This document shows positions 17,254 to 24,817 of a DNA stretch of 64,000 nucleotides, piece by piece. The notes beneath the pieces are model-generated. The model did not search any database. It was not told the origin of the DNA and saw nothing but the letters and a program-made list of their open reading frames with translations. Source of the DNA: Rufibacter sp. LB8 (GTDB lineage: Bacteria; Bacteroidota; Bacteroidia; Cytophagales; Hymenobacteraceae); assembly GCF_014876185.1 (NCBI RefSeq), contig NZ_JADALJ010000001.1, positions 2,275,501-2,339,500 of the forward strand. Direction: 5' to 3'. Position numbers and translations under genes: made by a program. Every line of letters begins with the position of its first letter. The first letter of the stretch is position 1.

Positions 17254-17344
17254 TGTCATCCTGAAAGGATCTTGTGGGCAAGCTGTCATAGCGTTTACTA
17301 CTATGCCTTTCTAGCTCGCCAACAAGATCCTTTCAGGATGACAA
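17254..17344. repeat. Inverted pair of the AAGATCCTTTCAGGATGACA repeat
   Basis: TGTCATCCTGAAAGGATCTT at the left and its complement at the right, 45-50 bases apart. A second pair is at 36620-36732 and half copies are at 645-672 and 42855-42900. Confidence 0.75.
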
Positions 17345-17461
17345 AAGAGAGAAAATTGACAAAAGCAGGAAAAATCCTTCCAGCTTACCAATAAGAAACA
17401 GGAAAAATTTCAGAAAAATCCCACTTTGTCCAATTCTTAATTCCTAATTCTCAATTCCTAA

Positions 17462-19507
17462 TTAACTCACGCCTCCCCCGTTCACCACGGGCTTGGACGG
17501 TTGCATAAACGCCAAACTTCCATCTGCGTTCTCGGCCATCAACAACATGCCCTGGCTAACAATGCCTTTGATTTCGCGCGGGGCAAGGTTCACTAAGACA
17601 GACACTTGCTGCCCGATGATTTCCTCAGGGTTGAAGTGCTCGGCGATGCCGCTCACGATGGTGCGTTGGTCCAAGCCGGTATCTACTTTCAGCTTCAGAA
17701 GTTTCTTGGTTTTGGCCACTTTTTCGGCTTCCAGAATGGTCCCAATGCGGATGTCAATCTTGGAAAAATCTTCAAACGAGATGTCTTCTTTGGCGGGCGC
17801 GGCCACGGCGTTGGCCAGTTCGTTTTCCTTTTTGGTATCCAGTAGTTTCTGCACCTGGGCTTCAATCACAGCGTCTTCAATCTTCTCAAATAACAGCGCG
17901 GCTTCACCGATGGTGTGTTCGGCTGGAAGCAAATCCGGTGAACCGGCAACGTCCCATTTTCCGGCGGTGTAATTCAACATAGCTGCCAATTTAGCCGAAG
18001 TCTCCGGCAGGAACGGTTCTGACAGAATAGCCAGGCTCGCCGAAATCTGCAAGGAGATGTTCATAATGGTTTCCACGCGCGCGGCATCGGTCTTGATCAA
18101 TTTCCAGGGCTCAGTATCGGCCAGGTATTTGTTGCCTAGGCGGGCCAGGTTCATTAATTCGCCCAAGGCTTCCTTGAAACGGTACAGTTCCAGCGAGGCG
18201 GCAATTTTCTCCGGGAAACCGGCCAGCTGCGCCAGCACTTCCTGGTCAAACTGGGTCAGTTCGCCGCGTTTCGGAACGGCGCCCTGGTAATATTTATGCG
18301 TGAGCACCACCGCGCGGTTGATGAAATTCCCGAAGATGGCGAGCAGTTCATTGTTGTTTCTGGCCTGAAAATCTTTCCAGGTGAAGTCATTGTCTTTGGT
18401 CTCTGGCGCATTGGCGCAGAGCACGTAGCGGAGCACATCGGCTTTACCGGGAAGCGCCTCTAAATATTCATGCAACCACACGGCCCAGTTGCGCGAGGTG
18501 GAGATTTTGTTGCCTTCCAGGTTCAGGAATTCGTTGGCGGGCACGTTGTCGGGCAGCACATAATCGCCGTGGGCCTTGAGCATAGCCGGGAAAATAATGC
18601 AGTGGAAGACAATATTATCCTTTCCGATAAAGTGGACCAACTTGGTGCCTTGGTCTTTCCAGTACAGTTCCCAATCCGGAGTCAAATCTTTGGTGGCCGA
18701 GATGTAACCGATGGGTGCGTCAAACCAGACGTAGAGCACTTTTCCTTCGGCACCAGCTACGGGCACGGGCACGCCCCAGTCCAAGTCACGGGTCACGGCG
18801 CGGGGCTGCAGGCCTTGGTCAATCCAGCTTTTGCACTGGCCGTACACGTTGGTTTTCCAGTCTTGCTTGTGGCCGTCTACAATCCACTCACGCAGCCAGG
18901 CCTCGTATTGGTCCAGCGGCAAATACCAGTGCTTGGTTTCGCGCATGACGGGCTGCTCACCGCTGAGCGTACTTTTGGGATTAATCAGGTCAGTGGCGCT
19001 CAGGGAGGTGCCGCAGCTTTCGCATTGGTCGCCATAGGCGCCGTCATTTCCGCACTTGGGGCAGGTGCCTACAATGTAGCGGTCGGCCAGAAATTGCTGC
19101 GCTTTCTCGTCAAAATACTGCTGGGTGGTCTGCTCTATGAACTTGCCTTCATTGTAGAGTTTCAGGAAAAACCCGGAGGAAACCTCGGCGTGCGTCTTGG
19201 ACGAGGTGCGCGAATAAATATCGAAGGAGATATTGAAATCAGCGAAGCTCTGCTTGATGAGCTCGTGGTACTTGTCAACGGCCTGCTGCGGCGTAATGCC
19301 TTCTTTCTTGGCCCTGATGGTGATGGGCACGCCATGCTCATCTGAGCCGCAGACAAACTTGACATCGCGCCCGCGCGAACGCAAATACCGCGCGTAAATG
19401 TCTGCCGGAATGTACACGCCGGCCAAATGCCCGATGTGCACAGGGCCGTTGGCGTAAGGAAGCGCGGCGGTAAGGGTATATCTTTGAGGGTAGGTGGAAT
19501 CTGCCAT
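17462..19507 (-). CDS. metG: Methionyl-tRNA synthetase with C-terminal tRNA-binding domain
   Basis: Charges tRNA-Met with methionine for initiation and elongation. [14 protein letters not shown] holds the HIGH signature. [18 protein letters not shown] is the zinc knuckle of the CP domain, and the KMSKS-type loop reads NKISTSRNW. The last 110 residues ([18 protein letters not shown], then [13 protein letters not shown]) form the EMAP/Trbp111-like OB domain. The frame opens at 19528, but a TATATTTG -7 element (19526-19533) overlaps that ATG. ATG 19507 (MADSTYPQ, 681 residues) is therefore the better start. Confidence 0.97.
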   Translation of the reverse strand: MADSTYPQRYTLTAALPYANGPVHIGHLAGVYIPADIYARYLRSRGRDVKFVCGSDEHGVPITIRAKKEGITPQQAVDKYHELIKQSFADFNISFDIYSRTSSKTHAEVSSGFFLKLYNEGKFIEQTTQQYFDEKAQQFLADRYIVGTCPKCGNDGAYGDQCESCGTSLSATDLINPKSTLSGEQPVMRETKHWYLPLDQYEAWLREWIVDGHKQDWKTNVYGQCKSWIDQGLQPRAVTRDLDWGVPVPVAGAEGKVLYVWFDAPIGYISATKDLTPDWELYWKDQGTKLVHFIGKDNIVFHCIIFPAMLKAHGDYVLPDNVPANEFLNLEGNKISTSRNWAVWLHEYLEALPGKADVLRYVLCANAPETKDNDFTWKDFQARNNNELLAIFGNFINRAVVLTHKYYQGAVPKRGELTQFDQEVLAQLAGFPEKIAASLELYRFKEALGELMNLARLGNKYLADTEPWKLIKTDAARVETIMNISLQISASLAILSEPFLPETSAKLAAMLNYTAGKWDVAGSPDLLPAEHTIGEAALLFEKIEDAVIEAQVQKLLDTKKENELANAVAAPAKEDISFEDFSKIDIRIGTILEAEKVAKTKKLLKLKVDTGLDQRTIVSGIAEHFNPEEIIGQQVSVLVNLAPREIKGIVSQGMLLMAENADGSLAFMQPSKPVVNGGGVS

Positions 19508-19525
19508 GGAAAACGGGTTGTGCTG

Positions 19526-19533
19526 CAAATATA
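19526..19533 (-). promoter_or_regulatory. -7 element of metG
   Basis: TATATTTG on the minus strand, 18 bases before ATG 19507; it decides the start codon. Confidence 0.6.
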
Positions 19534-19571
19534 GTAAAATAGTAGGCTACGCTTTCAGGAAGTAAAGGGCT

Positions 19572-19612
19572 GCCGTTTTAGGGCTTGTTTTTGGAAATGA
19601 GGCCGAAAACGG
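19572..19612. repeat. Family A palindrome
   Basis: GCCGTTTTAGGGCTTGTTT and GAAATGAGGCCGAAAACGG, imperfect. Confidence 0.7.
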
Positions 19613-19625
19613 ATAAGAAGCAGAA

Positions 19626-19659
19626 AGACCTCACAGTTTTTAAAAACCTGTGAGGTCTG
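19626..19659. repeat. AGACCTCACAG palindrome
   Basis: AGACCTCACAGTTTTTAAAA then ACCTGTGAGGTCT, a near-perfect 15-bp stem; second copy at 20060-20095. Confidence 0.65.
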
Positions 19660-19686
19660 AAGTGATATGTGAATTTTTACGGTTTA

Positions 19687-19726
19687 CTGTTTTTGACTTC
19701 GTTTCTGAAAATGAGCCCGGAAACGG
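19687..19726. repeat. Family A palindrome (diverged)
   Basis: CTGTTTTTGACTTCGTTT and GAAAATGAGCCCGGAAACGG. Confidence 0.55.
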
Positions 19727-19825
19727 AAATTTCTATTTCTTGAATCATGGAGCAACCACGCATTTCGTCCCCCTTTGAAGGGGGTTGGGGGATGATGGCT
19801 TGAGTAGATTATTCATTTGTGATTT

Positions 19826-19949
19826 CTACCGCAAGTTTAGCGACTGCGTAACTTGTGGGAATACACTTGGTCAGTTTATCAACTGACGTGAGTTGCTAAA
19901 CTCACTATGTAGGTAACCACAAGTTACGCTTACGCTAAACTTGCGGTAG
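19826..19949. repeat. 124-bp element with two hairpins nested in 33-bp arms
   Basis: The outer arms 19826-19858 (CTACCGCAAGTTTAGCG..) and 19917-19949 pair except for a 3-base bubble. Between them two adjoining perfect hairpins occur: GTCAGTT-tatc-AACTGAC (19870-19887) and GTGAGTT-gcta-AACTCAC (19888-19905). Eleven unpaired bases on each side complete a three-way-junction layout. Function unknown. Confidence 0.75.
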
Positions 19950-20059
19950 CTATAGTTTCATTGCTTTGGCTGGGAGTGCTTCCTCCTGGCTTTATCATCC
20001 CCCTACCCCCTTCAAAGGGGGACGGAATACGCGCAAAACAGAAAAGGTTAAGAAACGGA

Positions 20060-20095
20060 AAGACCTAACAGGTTTTAAAAACCTGTGAGGTCTGC
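20060..20095. repeat. AGACCTAACAGG palindrome
   Basis: AGACCTAACAGGTTTTAAAA then ACCTGTGAGGTCT; second copy of the element at 19626. Confidence 0.65.
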
Positions 20096-20112
20096 AATGC
20101 TTTGTCGCAATC

Positions 20113-20158
20113 ATCCTATTTTCGGCTTCATTTCCAAAAATGAGCCTGAAAACAGGAT
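20113..20158. repeat. Family A palindrome after the small lipoprotein gene
   Basis: ATCCTATTTTCGGCTTCATTT and AAATGAGCCTGAAAACAGGAT; ends 6 bases from the stop of the minus-strand gene. Confidence 0.75.
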
Positions 20159-20164
20159 TTTATG

Positions 20165-20524
20165 TTATTGCTTTTTCCGGTGCGTGGTGTCACGGCGGGC
20201 ACGAGTGCTGGTTGTATCTACCACCACGGGCTGGCGGCCGGGCAAGACGCGCTGGGAACGGACCTCGGGCGGCTGGTTGGCGGGGTCATTGGGGCGTTCC
20301 TCAATGTTGACCTTGCGGTTGGTGGTGCTGGACTGGTTGTTCATGTCCCGGGACGTGGGCGTTGGCCGATAGGAGCGCTGCGGCTCAGTGGTCTCCAGGG
20401 CTGGGCTGTCTCTTGATGAGGTGCAACTTACCGCTAACCCCATGGTGATGATAATTGAAAGCGTTGCAAACGTTCTTCGCCTCGCTCCTGCTCCACTTTC
20501 CCAAAACGTTTGCATCGTTTTCAT
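20165..20524 (-). CDS. Small predicted lipoprotein of unknown function
   Basis: The product has a signal segment RTFATLSIIITMGLAVSC with lipobox LAVSC. After the cysteine come about 80 low-complexity, hydrophilic residues rich in Thr, Ser, Arg and Pro (TSSRDSPALETTEPQRSYRP, ending RARRDTTHRKKQ). No family is recognised. Start is either ATG 20536, which overlaps the stop of the preceding gene (ATGAACAATAA, 11 bases), or ATG 20524. The overlap suggests cotranscription with the 103-codon gene upstream. Confidence 0.6.
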   Translation of the reverse strand: MKTMQTFWESGAGARRRTFATLSIIITMGLAVSCTSSRDSPALETTEPQRSYRPTPTSRDMNNQSSTTNRKVNIEERPNDPANQPPEVRSQRVLPGRQPVVVDTTSTRARRDTTHRKKQ

Positions 20525-20525
20525 C

Positions 20526-20837
20526 TTATTGTTCATAGACGTTGCTTTGACTCAGGTCTTGGCCGTCTAATTCCTGCACGGCTTTGTAGCCCACGGGGGT
20601 CAGGCGCAAGCCGGCGGGGTCTGGGGTGGCGTAGCCTTGGTTTCTTAAATGTTCCTCGGCGCGCTGCTGCACGTCTTTGTAGTGGTATTTCTCGTCTTCC
20701 TGGTGCAGGAACGGGTAAATCTCGGTCCAGGCCAACACTTCTTCGGCTTGGGTGCCTTTTTCTTTGAAGGCTTTGAGAATGAGAAGGCCGGTGTTCTCTA
20801 TGTTGGCGCTGTTGGAGCTCAGGTTTTCCAAATCCAT
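20526..20837 (-). CDS. Uncharacterised 103-residue protein
   Basis: Read from MDLENLSSNSANIENTG, the product looks like a small helical, soluble protein. It has a winged-helix flavour (ILKAFKEKGTQAEEVLAWTEIYPFL, then HYKDVQQRAEEHLRNQGYATPD, GLRLTPVGYKAVQEL), which recalls small transcription-factor-like or effector domains, but I cannot name a family. An alternative start 13 codons upstream exists. Its end overlaps the lipoprotein gene's upstream ATG, so the two probably share a transcript. Confidence 0.6.
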   Translation of the reverse strand: MDLENLSSNSANIENTGLLILKAFKEKGTQAEEVLAWTEIYPFLHQEDEKYHYKDVQQRAEEHLRNQGYATPDPAGLRLTPVGYKAVQELDGQDLSQSNVYEQ

Positions 20838-20900
20838 AGTCTTGTAGGTTAAGTTCGTGGCTTTGGTGTACGGCAAGACTAAGGCAAAAGATTTGCCCGG

Positions 20901-21683
20901 CTAGCGGTGCTGCAGGTTGGCCAGAATGCCGTCCCAGAGGTGCAGGCGCTGGCGGTAGCAGGCAATGGCTTCCTCACGGCACTCGTCCCATTTCTGGTCA
21001 TCATTTCCGCAAAGCACAGACACCATGTGCATGGCCAGCGGCGAATGCACTTCTTCGTCTAAATGAATGTGGCGTTCAATATAGTATTGGTAGGTGTCAA
21101 GGGTGCCGGGGTAACGCTGGCTGATGTCTGAAATGAGGCACCGGAACATGCCGGGGATGACGTCTTCGCGCCCGAAGGTGAAGGCGGCGGCAATGCGGTG
21201 CGGCTGCCCGCTGTTAATGGTCTGGAAGGTATGTTTCACGAAGTCCTGCACCTTGCCCGGCACCGGCAGATCTTCTAGCATGGTGTAGACCGCCTTCCCG
21301 TTTTGCAGGCCCGCTATAAACTCCTTTATGAGGACGGTGTCGGCGCCGCATTCTTCCATGGCCCGCACGTACAGCTCAAAATGGCTGATGGGCTCGCCGT
21401 TCACGTCAACGTCTGTCTCTTCCTCCAGCACAATGGCGTTGATGAGGCGGCGGTTGGCGGGGTGGCCGTGCGGAGTCCAGGGAACGTCTACGCAGGTGAG
21501 GTGGCGCTGCAGGCTCTTGAGCAAACTCATAAAGTCCCAGACGGCAAACACATGGTGCTCCATGAACACGCGCAAATCTGCCAGCGCAGCCACGTTCTGG
21601 TACAGCGCGTGCTGCATGAGGGCCTGGCGGTGGGGCCGCAGTTCTTGCTGCAACCAGTCAATTTTTTCAACACAGATAGGCAT
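20901..21683 (-). CDS. DUF3050 family protein (haem-oxygenase-like fold)
   Basis: 260 residues with the DUF3050 pattern: RVFMEHHVFAVWDFMSLLKSLQRHLTCVDVPW (39-70), then NAIVLEEETDVD, GQPHRIAAAFTFGREDVIPGMF and YYIERHIHLDEEVHSPLA. The histidines and acidic residues in HHVFAVWDF, EEETD and ERHIHLDEEVH are arranged as in haem-oxygenase-like/TenA-like helical bundles and could bind a diiron or other cofactor. The reaction is not known. A TATCTTTA element at 21746-21753 may be its -7 box. It stands apart from msrB upstream. Confidence 0.85.
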   Translation of the reverse strand: MPICVEKIDWLQQELRPHRQALMQHALYQNVAALADLRVFMEHHVFAVWDFMSLLKSLQRHLTCVDVPWTPHGHPANRRLINAIVLEEETDVDVNGEPISHFELYVRAMEECGADTVLIKEFIAGLQNGKAVYTMLEDLPVPGKVQDFVKHTFQTINSGQPHRIAAAFTFGREDVIPGMFRCLISDISQRYPGTLDTYQYYIERHIHLDEEVHSPLAMHMVSVLCGNDDQKWDECREEAIACYRQRLHLWDGILANLQHR

Positions 21684-21856
21684 GGCGGTAGGGCTCTGGG
21701 ACCAAGCCTCTCAAGGGCAGAGTGCCGGTCTTGGGTTGTGTACTCTAAAGATACACAGAAAGCCGGAGATTTCACTTCTACCAGCCGGTGTGCACCTCCC
21801 CGCGGTCACTGGATAGCAGCGGCCGCCGGGAAGATACCATACGCCAAAAGCCGGTT

Positions 21857-21898
21857 TCCGTTTTTAGCCTCATTTCTGGAAACGGAGCCGAAAACAGG
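21857..21898. repeat. Family A palindrome abutting the msrB stop
   Basis: CCGTTTTTAGCCTCATTT and AAACGGAGCCGAAAACAGG; adjacent to the stop at 21899. Confidence 0.75.
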
Positions 21899-22441
21899 TT
21901 ATTGGTTTTTCACGAAATTAAGCGCCACGGAGTTGAGGCAATAGCGCAGGCCGGTGGGCTTGGGACCGTCATCAAACACATGGCCCAGGTGGCCGCCGCA
22001 CTTAATGCAGAGCACCTCGGTGCGCAGCATGCCGTCGCTGTCATCGGGCACTTCCTGCACGGCGGTGGAGTTGAGAGGTTGCCAGAAACTGGGCCAGCCG
22101 GTGCCGCTCTCAAACTTGGTCTGCGAACTGAACAGCGGGTGCCCGCAGGCGGCGCAGGTGTAGGTGCCTTTCTCCTTGTGTTTGTTGTACTGGCCAGAGC
22201 CGGCGCGCTCGGTTCCTTTTTCGCGGAGCACATAGTATTGCTCAGACGTCAGGATTTTCTTCCACTCGGCATCGGTTTTCACCAAAGTATCTCCAAAAGT
22301 GGTGCGGTTGAGCGCGCGGGTGCGGGCCGCCGACAAAGCGCTGTCGCCGGTGGCGGCGGTGGTGCCGGCATCTTTCTGGGCGCAGGCCGAAACCAGCCAT
22401 AAACTCAGGAACAGACCGGCCACTACGTTTATTTTTTTCAT
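21899..22441 (-). CDS. msrB: Exported peptide-methionine (R)-S-oxide reductase
   Basis: Repairs methionine-R-sulfoxide in proteins. Starting at [20 protein letters not shown], it carries a lipoprotein signal (lipobox VSAC), so it would act in the envelope on oxidised exported proteins. The catalytic domain shows [60 protein letters not shown] and [11 protein letters not shown]. The two CxxC pairs bind zinc and the cysteine in RYCLNS is the catalytic one. Alternative ATG 22462 adds 7 residues; the longer open frame upstream is not needed. Confidence 0.93.
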   Translation of the reverse strand: MKKINVVAGLFLSLWLVSACAQKDAGTTAATGDSALSAARTRALNRTTFGDTLVKTDAEWKKILTSEQYYVLREKGTERAGSGQYNKHKEKGTYTCAACGHPLFSSQTKFESGTGWPSFWQPLNSTAVQEVPDDSDGMLRTEVLCIKCGGHLGHVFDDGPKPTGLRYCLNSVALNFVKNQ

Positions 22442-22633
22442 GGATTGCTCATCTATTTTCATTGGGAACACATACGCAGAAAACGCCTTGGGCGGATGTA
22501 CGCCCCCGCCCCAAGGCCTCTGCAGGAACTTCCTGGGCACCAAAGCTGTTGCCACTCTAACAACACCAGGTCTGTAACTGTTTGGGCAGAAGGCTATTTT
22601 AAATTAAAACTTAAAAAAGTCTAAGAAAACCTT

Positions 22634-22641
22634 TACCTTTG
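22634..22641 (+). promoter_or_regulatory. -7 element of typA
   Basis: TACCTTTG, 21 bases before the typA ATG. Confidence 0.6.
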
Positions 22642-22662
22642 CGGGCTGAAAACAACCTCTGA

Positions 22663-24468
22663 ATGCAAAGTATCCGCAACATCGCGATTATTGCCCACGT
22701 GGACCACGGTAAGACCACGCTGGTAGACAAAATCATCCACGCCTCAAAAATTTTTGACGCCCACCAACAGTTCGACGACTTAATCCTGGACAACAATGAC
22801 CTGGAGCGGGAACGCGGCATCACTATCGTTTCCAAGAACGTATCGGTTCGTTACAACGGTGTTAAAATTAACATCATTGACACGCCTGGTCACGCCGACT
22901 TTGGAGGAGAAGTGGAGCGCGTGCTCAAAATGGCCGACGGTGTTCTTCTGTTGGTAGATGCCTTTGAAGGCCCCATGCCCCAGACCCGTTTTGTGCTAGG
23001 CAAAGCTATCCAGTTAGGCTTGAAGCCAATTGTGGTGGTGAACAAGGTAGACAAAGAAAACTGCCGCCCAGACGAAGTACATGAAATGGTATTTGACCTC
23101 ATGTTCAACTTAGATGCCACCGAAGACCAACTGGACTTTGTGACCATCTATGGTTCCAGCAAGCACGGCTGGATGAGCACCGACTGGCAGAAACCCACTG
23201 ACAATATCATTCCTTTATTGGATGCTATCATTGACGTAATTCCTCCGGCTCCTTCTGAAGAAGGCACGCCGCAGATGCAAATCACGTCTTTGGACTACTC
23301 TTCTTTTGTGGGTCGTATTGCTATTGGTCGCGTGAAACGCGGAACCTTGCAGGAAGGCGCCAACATGAGCCTTTGCAAGCGTGACGGCTCTATCAAGAAA
23401 GTGAAAATCAAAGAATTACAGGTGTTTGAAGGCCTGGGCCGCGTAAAGGTAGAATCTGTTTCTGCCGGCGAAATCTGTGCCGTAACCGGTATTGAAGGCT
23501 TCGAGATTGGCGACACGCTTGCTGATTTTGAAAACCCAGAGCCGTTGGAGCGCATCTCTATTGATGAGCCAACCATGAACATGCTGTTCACCATCAACAA
23601 CTCTCCTTTCTTCGGAAAAGAGGGCAAATTTGTGACATCGCGCCACTTACGTGACCGTCTGTTCAAGGAGATGGAGAAAAACCTGGCCCTTAGAGTTGAC
23701 GAAACTGACAAAGAAGATACGTTCCTGGTGTACGGCCGTGGTATTCTCCATTTGTCTGTACTCATTGAAACCATGCGCCGCGAAGGCTACGAATTACAGG
23801 TAGGCCAGCCGCAGGTTATCTTCAAAGAAATTGACGGCCAGAAGCATGAGCCAATGGAGCACTTAGTGGTAGACGTTCCTGAGGAATCTGCCGGTAAAGT
23901 GATTGAATTGGTAACCCAGCGTAAAGGTGACCTGACCATTATGGAGCCCAAAGGCGATCTTCAGCATTTGGAGTTCAACATTCCGGCCCGTGGTTTGATT
24001 GGTCTGCGTAACAATGTCTTGACGGCCACCGCCGGTGAAGCCATCATGAACCACCGTTTCATCAGCTACGAGCCTTTCAAAGGCGCTATCCCAGGCCGTA
24101 TCAACGGTTCGTTGATCGCTATGGAAACTGGTCCGGGAACGGCTTATTCTATTGACAAACTGCAAGACAGAGGCGTGTTCTTTGTTGATCCGGGCGAAGA
24201 TGTGTACATGGGTATGGTAATTGGGGAGCACTCTCGCCAGAATGACCTGACCGTGAACATCCAGAAAGGAAAGCAGTTGACCAACATGCGTGCCTCTGGT
24301 TCTGACAACAACGTGAAGATTGTTCCTAAGAAACAGTTCTCTCTGGAAGAAGCCATGGAATACATCCAGAAGGATGAATTGCTGGAGATCACGCCTAAGA
24401 GCATTAGAATGCGTAAGATTTACCTGGACGAGAACGAGCGCAAGCGCTTCGGCAACTCCCAAGGTTAA
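22663..24468 (+). CDS. typA: Translational GTPase TypA/BipA
   Basis: A 601-residue elongation-factor-like GTPase that binds 70S ribosomes and assists late 50S assembly under stress or cold. G1 AHVDHGKTT (11-19), G2 RERGITI, G3 DTPGHADFGG and G4 VNKVDKENC are intact. Domains II-V follow, with the TypA-specific C-terminus (NQKGKQLTN-like NIQKGKQLTNMRASGSD, then LEEAMEYIQKDELLEITP and RKIYLDENERKRF). Length is standard. It is monocistronic, with promoter -7 element upstream and a strong terminator downstream. Confidence 0.97.
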   Translation: MQSIRNIAIIAHVDHGKTTLVDKIIHASKIFDAHQQFDDLILDNNDLERERGITIVSKNVSVRYNGVKINIIDTPGHADFGGEVERVLKMADGVLLLVDAFEGPMPQTRFVLGKAIQLGLKPIVVVNKVDKENCRPDEVHEMVFDLMFNLDATEDQLDFVTIYGSSKHGWMSTDWQKPTDNIIPLLDAIIDVIPPAPSEEGTPQMQITSLDYSSFVGRIAIGRVKRGTLQEGANMSLCKRDGSIKKVKIKELQVFEGLGRVKVESVSAGEICAVTGIEGFEIGDTLADFENPEPLERISIDEPTMNMLFTINNSPFFGKEGKFVTSRHLRDRLFKEMEKNLALRVDETDKEDTFLVYGRGILHLSVLIETMRREGYELQVGQPQVIFKEIDGQKHEPMEHLVVDVPEESAGKVIELVTQRKGDLTIMEPKGDLQHLEFNIPARGLIGLRNNVLTATAGEAIMNHRFISYEPFKGAIPGRINGSLIAMETGPGTAYSIDKLQDRGVFFVDPGEDVYMGMVIGEHSRQNDLTVNIQKGKQLTNMRASGSDNNVKIVPKKQFSLEEAMEYIQKDELLEITPKSIRMRKIYLDENERKRFGNSQG

Positions 24469-24486
24469 TTGAAACAATACATTTAC

Positions 24487-24518
24487 AAAAAAGCCCGGCC
24501 AATTGGTCGGGCTTTTTT
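24487..24518 (+). terminator. Rho-independent terminator of typA
   Basis: AAAAAAGCCCGGCC and GGTCGGGCTTTTTT, nearly symmetric, so active in both directions. Confidence 0.85.
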
Positions 24519-24524
24519 GTTGGC

Positions 24525-24568
24525 TTCCGTTTTCGGGCTCATTTCCGGAAATGAAGCTAAAAACGGGA
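24525..24568. repeat. Family A palindrome after the typA terminator
   Basis: TTCCGTTTTCGGGCTCATTT intact on the left; right arm GAAGCTAAAAACGGGA diverged. Confidence 0.7.
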
Positions 24569-24654
24569 AAGCGCAATTCCTTCTCCCTCTGGGATAGAGG
24601 TTTTAGATGAGGGTCTGAATTTATTTGGATTTGATGCTTCAGCACCGGCATTGG

Positions 24655-24715
24655 GCACAGACACTCGTAGGAGCTGCGCACGCTACGAGGTCTTTTGAGC
24701 GAGCGCCTGGTGCGT
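24655..24715. repeat. CGTAGGAGCTGCGC..GCTACGAGGTC repeat
   Basis: CTCGTAGGAGCTGCGCACGC then TACGAGGTCTTTTGAGCG; further copies at 38290-38350 and, partial, 57663-57703. Confidence 0.6.
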
Positions 24716-24726
24716 TTCTGAACCCG

Positions 24727-24765
24727 TTGAGACCAGGCAGTGCCTGGTCTCAACACGCAATGCTG
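24727..24765 (+). repeat. Family B REP, ACCAGGCA stem variant
   Basis: TGAGACCAGGCA then TGCCTGGTCTCA; the tail ACACGCAATGCTG matches the consensus flank of other copies. Confidence 0.65.
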
Positions 24766-24766
24766 A

Positions 24767-24814
24767 TTTTCCGTTTTCGGGCTCATTTTCAGAAATGAGC
24801 CCGAAAACGGAAAA
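24767..24814. repeat. Family A palindrome, full consensus
   Basis: TTTTCCGTTTTCGGGCTC and GAGCCCGAAAACGGAAAA, loop TCAG inside ATTT/AAAT; 3 bases from the stop of the MG2 gene. Confidence 0.9.
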
Positions 24815-24817
24815 CAC

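Larger units (their letters stand above)
19534..20112. other. Gene-free spacer made of several repeat families
   Basis: Contains family A copies (19572-19612, 19687-19726), two CCTCACAGG/CCTGTGAGG palindromes (19626-19659, 20060-20095), two CCCCCTTCAAAGGGGG elements (19766-19797, 19998-20028) and a 124-bp branched element (19826-19949). No gene seen. Confidence 0.7.
24569..24766. other. Repeat-only spacer
   Basis: Holds the GCTACGAGGTCTTTTGAGC element (24655-24715) and a family B REP variant (24727-24765). No gene. Confidence 0.6.

Noticed and set aside
17126-17281. 52-residue N-terminal extension of the acyltransferase
   Set aside because: Encoded by a palindrome and half of the GATCCTTTCAGG repeat; a better ATG exists at 17125.
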